Notes under the pieces: generated by a model
What the model was told of the DNA's origin: nothing
The model's input: only the letters and a program-made list of their open reading frames with translations
The model's database searches: none
Part shown: piece after piece, positions 27,107-37,541 of the stretch
How positions within the stretch are numbered: position 1 is the stretch's first letter
Layout: every line of letters starts with the position of its first letter
Position numbers and translations under genes: made by a program
Origin: Candidatus Formimonas warabiya
Lineage (GTDB): Bacteria > Bacillota > Dehalobacteriia > Dehalobacteriales > Dehalobacteriaceae
Reading direction: 5' to 3'
DNA: 64,000 bases
Assembly (NCBI RefSeq): GCF_002777255.1
Contig: NZ_CP017634.1
Span: 3,856,903 to 3,920,902 of the forward strand

Positions 27107-27754
27107 TTACATAAAATTGTTGATTAAAATATTCTTGCCGGGAGGGACAATCAGGAATTCCTTGTTCCAATTGCCATTTACCAGCTGTTCAAAAAAATAC
27201 AATGAACCTTCGATCTCAAAGAATTCAACATTCAGGAACTTTGCCACTTCACGGCCGTATTTTACGTATTCGTCGTTATTTGTCCCGGTATGAATAAATG
27301 CTACCCGTTGATAATTCTTATATTCTTCGGCGATGATCCAGCGAGCACTTTCTTCTCCATACTTTTCACAATACCGGTGAAATCCGGAAAGGGGCTCGGC
27401 CTTTTGTTTAATCCATCCTTTACTTAAGTAATAAGTACCGGGATACATCTCGAACTCGGCATCATAGCGCTTTCTGGACCCCAATAAAAGACTGATGCAA
27501 TCATGAACCCGGGGAATGACCATGGTATGTTTCTCTGACCTAAGTCCTGCCACCCCATTGGAGCATAAGCCATACCCAAAAAGCAGTGTTTCATATTGTT
27601 CAGCTTCTTCAATCCGTTTTTGCAGTTCCTGACGCAGCTTATCGGGAGTGTTGTGCAGGCCGTATTCTAAAAATTCATAGTCTACATTTGCCGGCAGTAC
27701 CTCTCTGATTTCTTCTTCAAGCGTTCTACAGGCAAAAATTTTTGTTTGGTTCAC
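27107..27754 (-). CDS. DUF1638 family protein
   Basis: 215 aa from a GTG six nt after AGGAGG. Family signature: [44 protein letters not shown], then [18 protein letters not shown]1638 genes commonly lie beside corrinoid methyltransferase genes, as here, but no reaction is known. The conserved Cys and His (CSNG, HDC) suggest metal or cofactor binding. Confidence 0.87.
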   Translation of the reverse strand: MNQTKIFACRTLEEEIREVLPANVDYEFLEYGLHNTPDKLRQELQKRIEEAEQYETLLFGYGLCSNGVAGLRSEKHTMVIPRVHDCISLLLGSRKRYDAEFEMYPGTYYLSKGWIKQKAEPLSGFHRYCEKYGEESARWIIAEEYKNYQRVAFIHTGTNNDEYVKYGREVAKFLNVEFFEIEGSLYFFEQLVNGNWNKEFLIVPPGKNILINNFM

Positions 27755-27811
27755 AACAGTCCTCCTCACTTCATCCCATCAAATTTTTTCCCTATACAAC
27801 CCGTTCGGTGA

Positions 27812-29803
27812 TCAGTCAGCTACTGCATGCAGAACTTCTTCCGTCTCCCAGTCCGGACGTCCTACTGCGGTAACTTCTATACGCGATTCCACATAAATGT
27901 CATTTTCAATCATGCTGGCATTGGCATAAACATCTTCATGGTTCACTACCAGATCAAAATCCTTCGCTCCCGCTTTTTCCGCCGCCCATATCGCCCGTAA
28001 TTTTGCCTCATTTAAGGCGTAAGCAGTTGCCTCTTCCAAAAGGTCAAAGTATTTCCGTTCCCAGGGAGCATGCAGAAGATAGCCGGTACCCCCTTCTCCG
28101 GGCTTAATCAGTACTTTGACAGTCTCCATAATTTTTCCGGTAGCTGCTCCTACAGCATTGGCCACTTCCGCATGTTCCGGAATCACCAGTTCGGCGTGAA
28201 GGATTTCCGCTACTTTGGGCAACCATGCCCGCACCGGAGCGCCAATCCCTACAATGGGCATTTTGACTCTGAAAAAGCTGTCAAACCCAGTTTTCTCTTC
28301 CCGGCCAAGAGCTTTCTTGATAAAGTACATTGCCACTTCACTGCCTTTAAGCCAAATACCTTTCCGTTCACACCCCACCAGGCTCTGCAGGCAAGTAAGG
28401 CAAAGATCGTGGATAATGGTTTCCGAAGCTGCATCGATAAATTTATCCCCGGTTAGGCCCATTCTACTTGCAAGTATCTCCACGCCGGTCCAGGCCGCTA
28501 CTCTGTTCCACTGGGTGTAGGCCCCTTTAGCATGGAGGATATCCGTAGGGGTTAAGGATACCCTGGCCACAATCCCCAGGTTAACCAGGTGCTGGAAACG
28601 GAAAAGATTCGGATCTATCTTCACATGAGTAGCCAAATAGCAGAGGGTTCTTGGCCCATGCCGGAGGATTTCTATGATTTTCTCCTCCAGATCAGAAAGT
28701 TTTTCTGATCTAGACTGCTTAAGCAGCATAAAGCAGTCGGTAGCCTGAGCATCCATCAAATCATAGTCTTTTTTAAAAGTGTTCTTCAGTTCTTCCGCCA
28801 GATAAGGATAGGTATGCGCAACAACACAAAGGGGCCATACCCTTTGAGGTCCCACCTGCAGTTTCTGATCTTTTGTGATCTGCAGATAGCTGTCTCCCCC
28901 CAGACCGTATGTATAGATTTCTGCCGCTTGAACTCTGGTCAACCAGCCTCCAACCATCGCCCCTTCCTGGTTCATCCGAGGGATGCCGTTTTTGAGGATT
29001 GCGATATCGGTGGTAGTTCCTCCCATATCAAGGACTATCGCTTCCGGGGTTTGCGTCAGAAAGGTTGCTCCGATAATACTGGCGGCCGGACCTGAGAGAA
29101 TCGTTTCGATGGGTTTTTCCCGGGCCAGGACTTCACTCATTAAAGAGCCGTTTCCTTTGACGATCATCAGCGGGGCGGCAATACGCTTTTCATTTAATAC
29201 GATTTTTATTGATTCGATCAGTTCGGAAATAATAGGTATTAACCGGGCATTAAGCACCGCTGTAACGGTGCGCTCGTGAAACCCCAGTGATGTGGTGAGC
29301 TGATGGGCGCATACAACAGGCAAGCCAAGGATTTCCTGTACCATTTCTTGTACCTTAATTTCATGCTCAGGATTTCTTACACTTAGGTAACCCGAGATGG
29401 CAATGGCATCTACCTTGCCTTGAAACTCCATTACGGCCTGGCGGGTTTTTTCCAAGTCCAGGTCTTCTTGAGGCCGCCCTTTAATATCATGCCCGCCGGT
29501 CAGTACCGAAAAATGCTTTACCGGCAGTTTACCGATGGGCGCATGACCAATCATGAGCAAGCCTACTTCACAGCCCCGGCCTTCCACGATGGCATTGGTA
29601 GCCAGTGTCGTAGAAAGGGAGACCACGCTAATTTTGTCAAAATCTCTCAAGTCAAGATTGTGAACACAATTTCTGATACCGATGGCCAGATCTTCCCGCG
29701 TGGTCAAGGCCTTAGCTTTTTTTAGTATCCGTTTGTTTCTGAGCTCTACCACTACCCCGTCAGTATAGGTTCCTCCGGTATCAATCCCTAAAACCAGCGA
29801 CAT
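27812..29803 (-). CDS. hydantoinase/oxoprolinase (HyuA) family ASKHA protein
   Basis: 663 aa from the ATG behind GGAAGGATT. Both ATP-binding motifs of the fold are visible: LGIDTGGTYTDGVVV at the N-terminus and IVLDMGGTTTDIAIL in the middle. Members use ATP to open hydantoin or oxoproline rings, often with a HyuB partner, which is absent here. An alternative is ATP-driven reactivation of the corrinoid protein, since the usual RamA/RACo activator is not in the window; however, no Fe-S Cys cluster of that activator is present. It lies directly between an MttB homologue and DUF1638. Confidence 0.85.
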   Translation of the reverse strand: MSLVLGIDTGGTYTDGVVVELRNKRILKKAKALTTREDLAIGIRNCVHNLDLRDFDKISVVSLSTTLATNAIVEGRGCEVGLLMIGHAPIGKLPVKHFSVLTGGHDIKGRPQEDLDLEKTRQAVMEFQGKVDAIAISGYLSVRNPEHEIKVQEMVQEILGLPVVCAHQLTTSLGFHERTVTAVLNARLIPIISELIESIKIVLNEKRIAAPLMIVKGNGSLMSEVLAREKPIETILSGPAASIIGATFLTQTPEAIVLDMGGTTTDIAILKNGIPRMNQEGAMVGGWLTRVQAAEIYTYGLGGDSYLQITKDQKLQVGPQRVWPLCVVAHTYPYLAEELKNTFKKDYDLMDAQATDCFMLLKQSRSEKLSDLEEKIIEILRHGPRTLCYLATHVKIDPNLFRFQHLVNLGIVARVSLTPTDILHAKGAYTQWNRVAAWTGVEILASRMGLTGDKFIDAASETIIHDLCLTCLQSLVGCERKGIWLKGSEVAMYFIKKALGREEKTGFDSFFRVKMPIVGIGAPVRAWLPKVAEILHAELVIPEHAEVANAVGAATGKIMETVKVLIKPGEGGTGYLLHAPWERKYFDLLEEATAYALNEAKLRAIWAAEKAGAKDFDLVVNHEDVYANASMIENDIYVESRIEVTAVGRPDWETEEVLHAVAD

Positions 29804-29862
29804 AATCCTTCCCCCCAAAATGTACCATCCTTAAGCCAGCGCAAAACTTATCCTTTAGATCT

Positions 29863-31314
29863 TTATTTATCTTTGATTTGAGGATATTTATTTTTAACTC
29901 TTCTTCTAATTTCCTCCGGAATACGATTTGGCTCATGGGTGTCCAGGATTTCCTTGGCGATTTCTTCCGCTAACGTCCAGGTATCCTTTCTCCCAGCCTT
30001 TTCCCAACTATCATAGCTTATCCTATTTACTGCTTTGGGATAATAAAATTCTGTACGCATTTTTTCCACGGTCAGCTCTTGGTCTAAAAAATTTCCCCCA
30101 GGCCCAACATCTACAATCACATTTGTTGCCAAAGAATTTTCATCCGTTTCTATTCCCCGGACAGCACGTAACACATAACCGTTGATATCGTTATCAATCA
30201 CATACTGGGCATAGGAAATCGTCATACCCCCGTCCAATTGCCCGGCTGCTTCGTGAATGAAATTGGCGCCTGCCAGGGCCGGCAGGATACAACTAATTCC
30301 CTTTTCAAAACCGGCTTGCTGGTCCGGTTCCTTGGAATCACTGATTCCACCGGTAGAATAGAGGGGCAGTCGATAATATTGCGCCATTTGGGCCATCGCC
30401 GCGTTCATGAGACCGGATTCTACACTCCCGAATAAAAAGGCCATGGTCCGCATATCCATAATGGTGGGTACGGCACAATAAAGGACCGGCGTACCGGGTT
30501 TAATAAGCTGGGTCAAAATAACCCCTGCCAAGGCTTCGGCATTTAACTGCACCAGGGTACCGGCTAATGTAACAGGTGCCGTGGCCCCCGATATTGGCGC
30601 ACAGGACGGCGCTACCGGAAGACCCGCCCCGGCAATTTTGAAGAGGTTTCTTAATCCTTGATCATCCAGTTTTAAAGGACTGATGATGCTGGAAATAAAA
30701 GAGATAAAGGGTTTTTCCCGAAGCTGATCCATTCCTCCGGCGATGTGGGCAGCCATCTCAATTACTTTGTCCAAACCGTCTTCTGTCAAAATACCGCCCA
30801 TAATTGGCTTAGTTGTATTATTTATGGCATGATAAAACCTATTTATATCTACATCCACGCTCTCAACATCATTAGGATGGCAGGGAATCACAAAAAAATG
30901 GATATGATCAAGTGCATCCACCAATTTTGCCGTATCGACAATATCCTGGACCGTGGTCTTTCTTCTTTTCCGGTCCAAATCAAGAATATTAATGGCTGTT
31001 CCGCCGGTACCTGTATATACTTTATTTCCCCCGATCTCAATATTCTTTGACTCATCTCCCCGCCCATACAGCGTTACGACAGAAGGAGCCGTTTCCACCG
31101 CCTTCATGACCTGCTCTTCTGTAAAATAGACCCGTCTTTTTTCATCATCCGACCGGAGACCCTTTTCGGCAAAAAAATCTCGTACCGTCTTTTCCGTGAT
31201 TTGGACGCCCACTTCAGATAGCACTTTCATGGATGCCCGGTGAATTTTTGCCATATCCTCTTCTTTTAACAATTTTAAAACATCTGTTTCCATGCCACCT
31301 CTTAACATCCTCAT
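29863..31314 (-). CDS. MttB-family corrinoid methyltransferase, copy 3 (non-pyrrolysine)
   Basis: 483 aa. Trimethylamine methyltransferase (MttB) superfamily: VYTGTGGTAINILDLD, FFVIPCHPNDVESVDVDINRFYHAINNTTKPIMGG, GANFIHEAAGQLDGGMTISYAQYVIDND (given in parts). No in-frame amber codon, so it belongs to the non-pyrrolysine group that includes glycine-betaine, proline-betaine and carnitine demethylases. It transfers a methyl group from a quaternary amine to a Co(I) corrinoid protein. It is about half identical to copy 2 and less so to copy 1. Confidence 0.92.
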   Translation of the reverse strand: MRMLRGGMETDVLKLLKEEDMAKIHRASMKVLSEVGVQITEKTVRDFFAEKGLRSDDEKRRVYFTEEQVMKAVETAPSVVTLYGRGDESKNIEIGGNKVYTGTGGTAINILDLDRKRRKTTVQDIVDTAKLVDALDHIHFFVIPCHPNDVESVDVDINRFYHAINNTTKPIMGGILTEDGLDKVIEMAAHIAGGMDQLREKPFISFISSIISPLKLDDQGLRNLFKIAGAGLPVAPSCAPISGATAPVTLAGTLVQLNAEALAGVILTQLIKPGTPVLYCAVPTIMDMRTMAFLFGSVESGLMNAAMAQMAQYYRLPLYSTGGISDSKEPDQQAGFEKGISCILPALAGANFIHEAAGQLDGGMTISYAQYVIDNDINGYVLRAVRGIETDENSLATNVIVDVGPGGNFLDQELTVEKMRTEFYYPKAVNRISYDSWEKAGRKDTWTLAEEIAKEILDTHEPNRIPEEIRRRVKNKYPQIKDK

Positions 31315-31480
31315 CCCTACCCCTCTTGTAATTTTTCTCCCATATTTGCCCCTTTACCGTTCTTGCTCTTTTTCCCTTCCCGGCCTCAATTAAAATAAAA
31401 TCTTCTAATCCTTGTACACCAAAACAGATCGGGGGTTTAGAAGAATAAGCAAATCAGCAATGAATTTATCCTAAGCTACC

Positions 31481-32473
31481 CTAGTTTTGAAAAAATAAAT
31501 CAGGGGCTTTTTTATCTTTTTTAAGATTCAGGTCCTCATAAATGACCACCAAGACATTACCCATGATGATGAAAAAGATGCCTGCTAAATCAAGAAATCC
31601 TACCTGCTCCCCGAGAAGTAACATTCCGATCATAAACGAAAATACGCTGCTGCTCATAGACAAGATGCCCCCCAGGATGGTAGTGCAATATTTGTATGCG
31701 GAAGTCATCGTTACCTGGCTTATTAGCCCGGTCAGGCTTGTTAAACCAATCCATAAAAATTCCACAGGCAGAGGCCATTTCCACTGGGCAAGGGCTAAAA
31801 AGAAAGACAGGACCGCTCCGAAAATGCAAAAATAAAAGAAAATTGTCCACACAGGTTCATCATTCTGACGCAGCTGCCTAATCGCGGTTACGGCAAAACC
31901 TCCTACCAGACCGGATGCAAGGGCGAGCAAATCCCCTATTTTCATATGGCCCAGATCAGGGCGGATCAGTAGAATGATGCCGATAAAGCTTACTGCCATA
32001 AAAGAAACGGATGGGAGAGTAACCTTTTCTTTCAATAAAAGAAAAGACAACAGGACCGCAAATATGGGAAATGTGTTTTGCAGCACCGTACTGTTGGTGA
32101 CCGTCCCTTCTTCTATCGCCATAAAAAAGAGCAGTACTGTGATGCCGCCAAAAAATCCCCGCAGCAAAAGCAACCTTGTATGAGCCGTAATCAGCTTATG
32201 TCCGCATCTTTTCATCATGAGCAGAGAAATAACCACGCCTAAAAATAAGCGGAAAAAGGTGACCTCAGGACTGGGAACCGTTTCAGTGGCAAGCTTCGCA
32301 TAATAGACCATCAAGGAACTACACAGGGACGATACGATCATCTGCACGGGTCCCCGAATAAAATTTTTTATGTTTTCTTCCTGCTCCGGATTGACTTTTG
32401 CCCACCTATTTTTTACTAAAGTAACGATATCTTTTTTATCTCCATCGGTTTTATCCCTCACCTGTTTATGCAT
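31481..32473 (-). CDS. EamA/DMT-family transporter
   Basis: 330 aa with ten hydrophobic segments in two EamA repeats (LFLGVVISLLMM, FFGGITVLLFFMAIEEGTVT; second repeat with MTSAYKYCTTILGGILSMSSSVFSF). A polar N-terminal tail of about 40 residues precedes the first span. DMT proteins export or import small metabolites. In this cluster it could export the demethylated product or import the substrate (inference). Confidence 0.85.
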   Translation of the reverse strand: MHKQVRDKTDGDKKDIVTLVKNRWAKVNPEQEENIKNFIRGPVQMIVSSLCSSLMVYYAKLATETVPSPEVTFFRLFLGVVISLLMMKRCGHKLITAHTRLLLLRGFFGGITVLLFFMAIEEGTVTNSTVLQNTFPIFAVLLSFLLLKEKVTLPSVSFMAVSFIGIILLIRPDLGHMKIGDLLALASGLVGGFAVTAIRQLRQNDEPVWTIFFYFCIFGAVLSFFLALAQWKWPLPVEFLWIGLTSLTGLISQVTMTSAYKYCTTILGGILSMSSSVFSFMIGMLLLGEQVGFLDLAGIFFIIMGNVLVVIYEDLNLKKDKKAPDLFFQN

Positions 32474-32542
32474 CTCAAAACAACTTCTAAGCTCAGAGGG
32501 AGAGTCACCTCCCTCTGAACGTTAGAAGAAAGTCCTCCCCAA

Positions 32543-34357
32543 CTAATACACCAACGGTTTGTAAAAATGGGGCCGTCTTTGTAAAATAAGATATTCCTGA
32601 TTCCACCACCAGCTGGCTTGGATGGTGGTAAAATCGGCCAGCAAAAATTCTTCCCCATCTTGGCTTAGGGCCAGGGGCTGGTCTAACCCATACAGAGGAT
32701 CTAAAGTATAAAGAGAGCTGCTCCCCTGATAATTCTGCTCCGTCCCCACAAAATTCGCCACGAGGGTATAGCATTCGGCGCTCATGGCGATGGAATCCCA
32801 CAGGCACATGGCGTTCTCCGGGTACTTGTTTGCCGACATGCCCGTATTGGCCTCAATCTTTTTGCCATATTGCCCGTTCCAGCTGGAGGGAATGGCAATA
32901 ATATCCGCCCTGTTCACGGATAAGACGCCGGCTACTTCAGGAAATGCCGCATCATAACCGATCATGATGCCGATTTTACCGATTTCCGTGGAGAAAACTT
33001 CCAGCTTATCTCCTTTTTCCGCCCACGATTTATCCGCTGTATCTAAGTGTGTTTTGCGGTATTTGCCGATCACTTCTCCTTTGGGATCAATCAAAACTGC
33101 CGTATTGTAGAGTTTGTCATTTTCTTTTTCTGCAAAGCCAAATATGATATGGGTTTGATTATTCTTGGCCAGTTCTTTAAAGCCGGCGACCAGGCTGCCG
33201 TCCATAGGCTCCGCCAGCTGTTGCACCTTCCCTTTATCCGACAGGGGACCAGTTGCCGACAACTCCGGCAGTACAATGAGATCTACTGTCTTGCCTTGAT
33301 TTTTTGCTTCATTTACACTTTGCTCGATGAGCTGTCCAATTTTAGCCATATTGGCATTTTTATCGCCCAGTACCGGTTCATATTGCAGGGCAACTGCCGT
33401 TACATCGTGGGGAGTGGTATTCTTGGTATAATCCCATGGGCCGATATAAAGCACCAAATCTTTATATAGTTCCGGTCTTCTTTCACTAAGTCTTTTCTTC
33501 CCATCATTGTTGTATTGAGCCGGGTCAATGGTGCCGTATAAAATTGTCGGCTCATTGACATCCTCTGCTGAAGTGGGAATAAACTTGGCCTCCGCCAGCT
33601 TGGATCCATCCGGAGCCCAAACGGCACTGGCCCCAATCATATGAAAACCGTTTTCCGTATTTGACCGGTTGGCACTGACGATATAAAGACCGTTCTGCAC
33701 CGCCCGGGCTTGCAATGCTGCTAGTGCTTGAGCGGAAGAATTGGTGGGAAAGGCTAAGATGTTTGCCCCTTTTAAAGCCGCTATGCGCGAGGATTCAAAA
33801 AATGCGGAATCCATGCAGATATTGATGGCAATCTTGCCGATTTCCGTATCAAAGACGGGAACCCCCAGGTCGCCCCAGGCGGCCCAATGGGCTTCTGTTT
33901 CCCATTGATGAGTTTTTCGGTATTTGCCCATATATCCTTTAGGGCCGACCAAAGCTGCCGAATTGTAATAGATCCCTGTCCCCTGGTCTACTTCCGCCAT
34001 GCCGATGACGATATAAGCGTTGTATTTTTGGGCCAGGGTTTCAAATTTCTTTGTGGTGATCCCCGGAATGGTGTCTACAAATGGTTTAATCGCATCCCGG
34101 TTTTTGTAGTAATATCCTGTAGTTGACATTTCCGGCGTCACGATCAGCTTTGCCCCGTTTTTGGCCGCTGTTTCCACTACCTGATATAAATCATTAATAT
34201 TTTCATCTCTTTCATTTAATTGGGGGTTAAACTCAACTGCAGCACATTTAAATGCTTTTAGATCGCCGGTATTTGAATTACTGTCTGCCGCAAAAACAGC
34301 GCCAAAAGAGAATACTAGCATGCATGAGATGATCAAGAAAATCCATCTTTTTCCCAT
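32543..34357 (-). CDS. exported tandem nitrilase-superfamily hydrolase, second domain inactive
   Basis: 604 aa from the ATG behind GGGGGG; signal peptide GKRWIFLIISCMLVFSFGAVFA. Two carbon-nitrogen hydrolase domains follow. Domain 1 has the full Glu-Lys-Cys triad: TPEMSTTG, KYRKTH, and INICMD. Domain 2 has LPELSATG and KYRKTH but reads IMIGYDAAFPE where the catalytic Cys belongs, so it has Gly and should be inactive. Nitrilase-type enzymes hydrolyse amides, nitriles or carbamoyl groups. Export is unusual and points to release of an amine or betaine outside the membrane before uptake by the neighbouring symporter. Confidence 0.87.
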   Translation of the reverse strand: MGKRWIFLIISCMLVFSFGAVFAADSNSNTGDLKAFKCAAVEFNPQLNERDENINDLYQVVETAAKNGAKLIVTPEMSTTGYYYKNRDAIKPFVDTIPGITTKKFETLAQKYNAYIVIGMAEVDQGTGIYYNSAALVGPKGYMGKYRKTHQWETEAHWAAWGDLGVPVFDTEIGKIAINICMDSAFFESSRIAALKGANILAFPTNSSAQALAALQARAVQNGLYIVSANRSNTENGFHMIGASAVWAPDGSKLAEAKFIPTSAEDVNEPTILYGTIDPAQYNNDGKKRLSERRPELYKDLVLYIGPWDYTKNTTPHDVTAVALQYEPVLGDKNANMAKIGQLIEQSVNEAKNQGKTVDLIVLPELSATGPLSDKGKVQQLAEPMDGSLVAGFKELAKNNQTHIIFGFAEKENDKLYNTAVLIDPKGEVIGKYRKTHLDTADKSWAEKGDKLEVFSTEIGKIGIMIGYDAAFPEVAGVLSVNRADIIAIPSSWNGQYGKKIEANTGMSANKYPENAMCLWDSIAMSAECYTLVANFVGTEQNYQGSSSLYTLDPLYGLDQPLALSQDGEEFLLADFTTIQASWWWNQEYLILQRRPHFYKPLVY

Positions 34358-34471
34358 TGATATGCCCCCCATATTTTTTAATGAAAAGAACAGGCCCGGC
34401 CAACATCCAGCAAGCATTTGCGGAATGTCAGCCGGCACGATCCAAACAGATCCTAAGAATACCCCTAATTC

Positions 34472-35848
34472 TTAGACTGATTGCGGCGTACTATTTTCTG
34501 GCACAGGTTTTCCCAAGGGTTTGTGGATAAAACCCATCAAAAGCGCCAGAATCATCAAGACGAGTGTTGCACCCAGGAGTACGGCAGTTGTTTGGATAAC
34601 ATACCCCAGGCCGAGGAAAACAGGAGTCAAAGAAACCAGGGCAACTTCAATAAATGCGATGGGAATATAGGCAAGACCGTAATCCTCCAGCGTATTGCTC
34701 TTAAAATGGGGATCAATAATGCGAAGCAAGGTCACGCCGCAGGCAACGTTTCCACATGCCCAACCCCAAAGGAAGATCCCTCGTTCAAACCAGTTGTCGT
34801 GAAAAATACGCGGTCCCACCCACCAAAGGTAAAAGGAACATATCGCCAGTCCCAGGAGGCAGAGCAAAAACAGGGGCACAGCAAATTGGACGACAATGGC
34901 CGTTTTGATGGAGGCAATACCAAAAACGATCAGAAAATCCGTAGACATACTGCCAATTCTGTCCACAACCGCTTTATCCACATAATCGCCTAGCTTGAAG
35001 GCATTTAATAATACTTGAATCACCACACCGGCCAACATCGTTAAGCACATCATGGGCACATCGATGGTGGGCCAAAGCACCTTAAAATATAAGTTTGCAT
35101 AGTAGCCGATGGCAGTAGCGATTAATACTAAGCCTAAATGCCAGGCAAGGGGATCCAGGGAATTGGGGCTGATGGTGCCGATGCCAAGAGGCTTTCTTTC
35201 ATTTTCCGGAATAAGGCCCGTTTTAATGCTCTCCGGAAGTTCTGCTACTGATTTGGTAAAACGGGTGGCCCCTATCCTGGTGCCGATATTAATCATGATG
35301 ATGCCGATAAAATTACCCACCAGCATTCCAAAGGTGGCCATGGCTAATCCTACCGTAGTGGCATCCGTAAAGCCATATTTCTCCAGCGATCCGCCTATGG
35401 CTGTAGCATAGCCGTATCCCCCGGCCCAGCCGGCGGGAAGCATAATCGCAAAAGCTTTATTGATTTCAGGGAATAATTGCCATAACACTAAAATTCCGAA
35501 CAAAAGAGCCACCCCAAATTGACCAATCTCCGCAATCATGGAAGCAAAAAAAGTGTCTCCCGTTTTGCTGACAATCTTCTTCAAAGGCTCGAATTTCGTG
35601 CGGCCTAAAAATAAGGTAGCAAACAATACACAGACCAGCAGATAGCCGTAGGAACCAATCTGACCGGAAAAGGGCAACATTTTCAGTCCCTGGGGTCCAA
35701 AGATTAATGCCAGGGTACCGGCGATAATACTGGCCGGAATAAAGAATTTTTGAAAAAAGCCTATTTTTGCTCTTAACAATTGACCCACCACTAAAAGCAG
35801 GGCCACAATACAAAAGTCTATCAGCATATTGTACGGTCCAAATTCCAT
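34472..35848 (-). CDS. GltS-type sodium/glutamate symporter family
   Basis: 458 aa, polytopic, with the inverted repeat structure of the GltS family: FFIPASIIAGTLALIFGPQ and AIMLPAGWAGGYGYATAIGG, then a later GWACGNVACGVTLLRI. The family imports acidic amino acids with Na+. In this operon the substrate may be a betaine or other amino-acid derivative rather than glutamate. AAGGAAGGGTGGG precedes the ATG. Confidence 0.85.
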   Translation of the reverse strand: MEFGPYNMLIDFCIVALLLVVGQLLRAKIGFFQKFFIPASIIAGTLALIFGPQGLKMLPFSGQIGSYGYLLVCVLFATLFLGRTKFEPLKKIVSKTGDTFFASMIAEIGQFGVALLFGILVLWQLFPEINKAFAIMLPAGWAGGYGYATAIGGSLEKYGFTDATTVGLAMATFGMLVGNFIGIIMINIGTRIGATRFTKSVAELPESIKTGLIPENERKPLGIGTISPNSLDPLAWHLGLVLIATAIGYYANLYFKVLWPTIDVPMMCLTMLAGVVIQVLLNAFKLGDYVDKAVVDRIGSMSTDFLIVFGIASIKTAIVVQFAVPLFLLCLLGLAICSFYLWWVGPRIFHDNWFERGIFLWGWACGNVACGVTLLRIIDPHFKSNTLEDYGLAYIPIAFIEVALVSLTPVFLGLGYVIQTTAVLLGATLVLMILALLMGFIHKPLGKPVPENSTPQSV

Positions 35849-36006
35849 GTGTGTCCCACCCTTCCTTTGTTTTACTCAGTCCTTTGCCCTTACATTGAAA
35901 ACTTTCTCTCTTAATCAGGAATAGGGTTCTTTTTTATCACTCAAGTAAACCCTTTCTTAACTACATCGCTGTGATATTCCACAATGAATGAGCACCTCCT
36001 TCTTGG
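35849..36006. other. 158-bp gap inside the cluster
   Basis: No convincing sigma-54 or sigma-A promoter, hairpin or small gene was found here. Confidence 0.4.
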
Positions 36007-37452
36007 TTAATCTGTGATTAATTCCGGCAGTTCCTTCTTCAGGCTTGCGACCACAGCCGGATCAATAGGGACAGGTTTATGCTTCCGGAGAATTTCCTTG
36101 GCGATTCTCAGGGCTTTCTCTCTGCCGTCAATGGCGCCGTTTTCTTCCCAACGCAAACGAGGCAACCGATCCGCTACTTGGGGCATAAAGAACTCGCTGC
36201 GCATGTATTTGATGGTATGCTCCTGGGCCACGTAATTTCCTCCGGGGCCTACTGTTTTAACGGCTTCAAGGGCCAGACTATCTTCATTGATTTCTACCCC
36301 GCGCACCGCTCTCATCACCATGCCGTTAATTTCATCGTCGATCACATACTGCTCATAAGCTACCGTCATGCCGGACTCGATTAATCCGGCGGCATCATGA
36401 ATGAAATTGGCGCCCGCCAAGGCTGTCAACAGGGAGGTAGACATTTTTTCATAACCGGACTGGACGTCGGGAATTTTTGCTTCCGTGACCCCAGCCGTAG
36501 CATAGATGGGAAGCTGGTACCGCTGTGCTAATTGAGCGGCCACAGCATTCATGATGCCATTCTCTACTGCTCCGAATAAAAAGCTCATGGTTCTCATATC
36601 TGCCGTAGTAGGCACCACACTGTACAGGACCGGGGTTCCCGGATTGATAATCTGGGCCAGGATTACCCCGCTTAACGCTTCCACGTTTAACTGCATAATT
36701 GTCCCCGCTAAAGTTACGGGGGACGTAGCGCCGGCAATAGGGGCGGGAGGTGTTGCCAAAGGAATTCCTGCTTCGATCACCTCCAGCATCAAATCCGTAT
36801 ACTTGGCATCCAATTTTAAAGGACTCATGATGCAGGTAATCATGGAAAAGATAGGCCGTTTACGTAAAGCCTCTTTCCCTCCCATAATAGCTTCCCCAAT
36901 TTTGATCACTTTTCGGATCCCTTCTTTGGAATAGACCCCACCCATTACATGCTTGGAAGTATTGGCTAATCCGGCATAGAAGCGATTCACATCTACGATT
37001 TCCTGGTCTAATTCGGCAGGGTAGACAGGCAGGACAAAAAAGTGAATATTGTCTAAAGCATCCACTATTTTTGCCGTCTGGCGCACATCACTTAAGTTCG
37101 TCTGCCTTTTTTTCCCCGTGTCAATATCTAAAATATTTAAAGCCGTGCCTCCTGTGCCCAGGTAAACCTTAGTCCCTCCCAGTTCCAGATCATTTTTTTC
37201 TTCCCGTCCGCACAAGGTAATCTTGGCCGGAGCCTTGCTGATTTTGTCCATCACCCAGTTCTCCGAGGCCCAAAAGCGTTTTCTTTTCAAATCCACGTCC
37301 GCGCCTGCTTCATGCAACAATTGGAGCGCACGTTCATCATGAACTTCCACGCCCACTTCTTGAAAAACGCGCATGGAAGCGTTGTGAATCATTTCGATTT
37401 CTTGGGGAGCAACCGTTCTATAAGCTCCCCCGCATAAACCCCGTAAAGTCAT
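36007..37452 (-). CDS. MttB-family corrinoid methyltransferase, copy 2 (non-pyrrolysine)
   Basis: 481 aa, same fold as the two other copies: VYLGTGGTALNILDID, FFVLPVYPAELDQEIVDVNRFYAG (part), GANFIHDAAGLIESGMTVAYE, VGPGGNYVAQEHT. The frame has no internal amber. It lies next to the only corrinoid-protein gene. Sequence cannot decide which quaternary amine it accepts. The three copies may act on different methylation states or different betaines and share one corrinoid protein. Confidence 0.93.
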   Translation of the reverse strand: MTLRGLCGGAYRTVAPQEIEMIHNASMRVFQEVGVEVHDERALQLLHEAGADVDLKRKRFWASENWVMDKISKAPAKITLCGREEKNDLELGGTKVYLGTGGTALNILDIDTGKKRQTNLSDVRQTAKIVDALDNIHFFVLPVYPAELDQEIVDVNRFYAGLANTSKHVMGGVYSKEGIRKVIKIGEAIMGGKEALRKRPIFSMITCIMSPLKLDAKYTDLMLEVIEAGIPLATPPAPIAGATSPVTLAGTIMQLNVEALSGVILAQIINPGTPVLYSVVPTTADMRTMSFLFGAVENGIMNAVAAQLAQRYQLPIYATAGVTEAKIPDVQSGYEKMSTSLLTALAGANFIHDAAGLIESGMTVAYEQYVIDDEINGMVMRAVRGVEINEDSLALEAVKTVGPGGNYVAQEHTIKYMRSEFFMPQVADRLPRLRWEENGAIDGREKALRIAKEILRKHKPVPIDPAVVASLKKELPELITD

Positions 37453-37541
37453 CGTTCTCCCCTTTTTTCCGGTAACGCGGCAAGGCGCATCAACCCTGCA
37501 ACGTTACCTGACCTTTCTGTTGATTTTTTCTTATTGACTTC

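Noticed and set aside
31315..31480. Internal sigma-54 promoter upstream of mttB copy 3
   Set aside because: No GG-N10-GC pair on the minus strand with the expected flanking bases.
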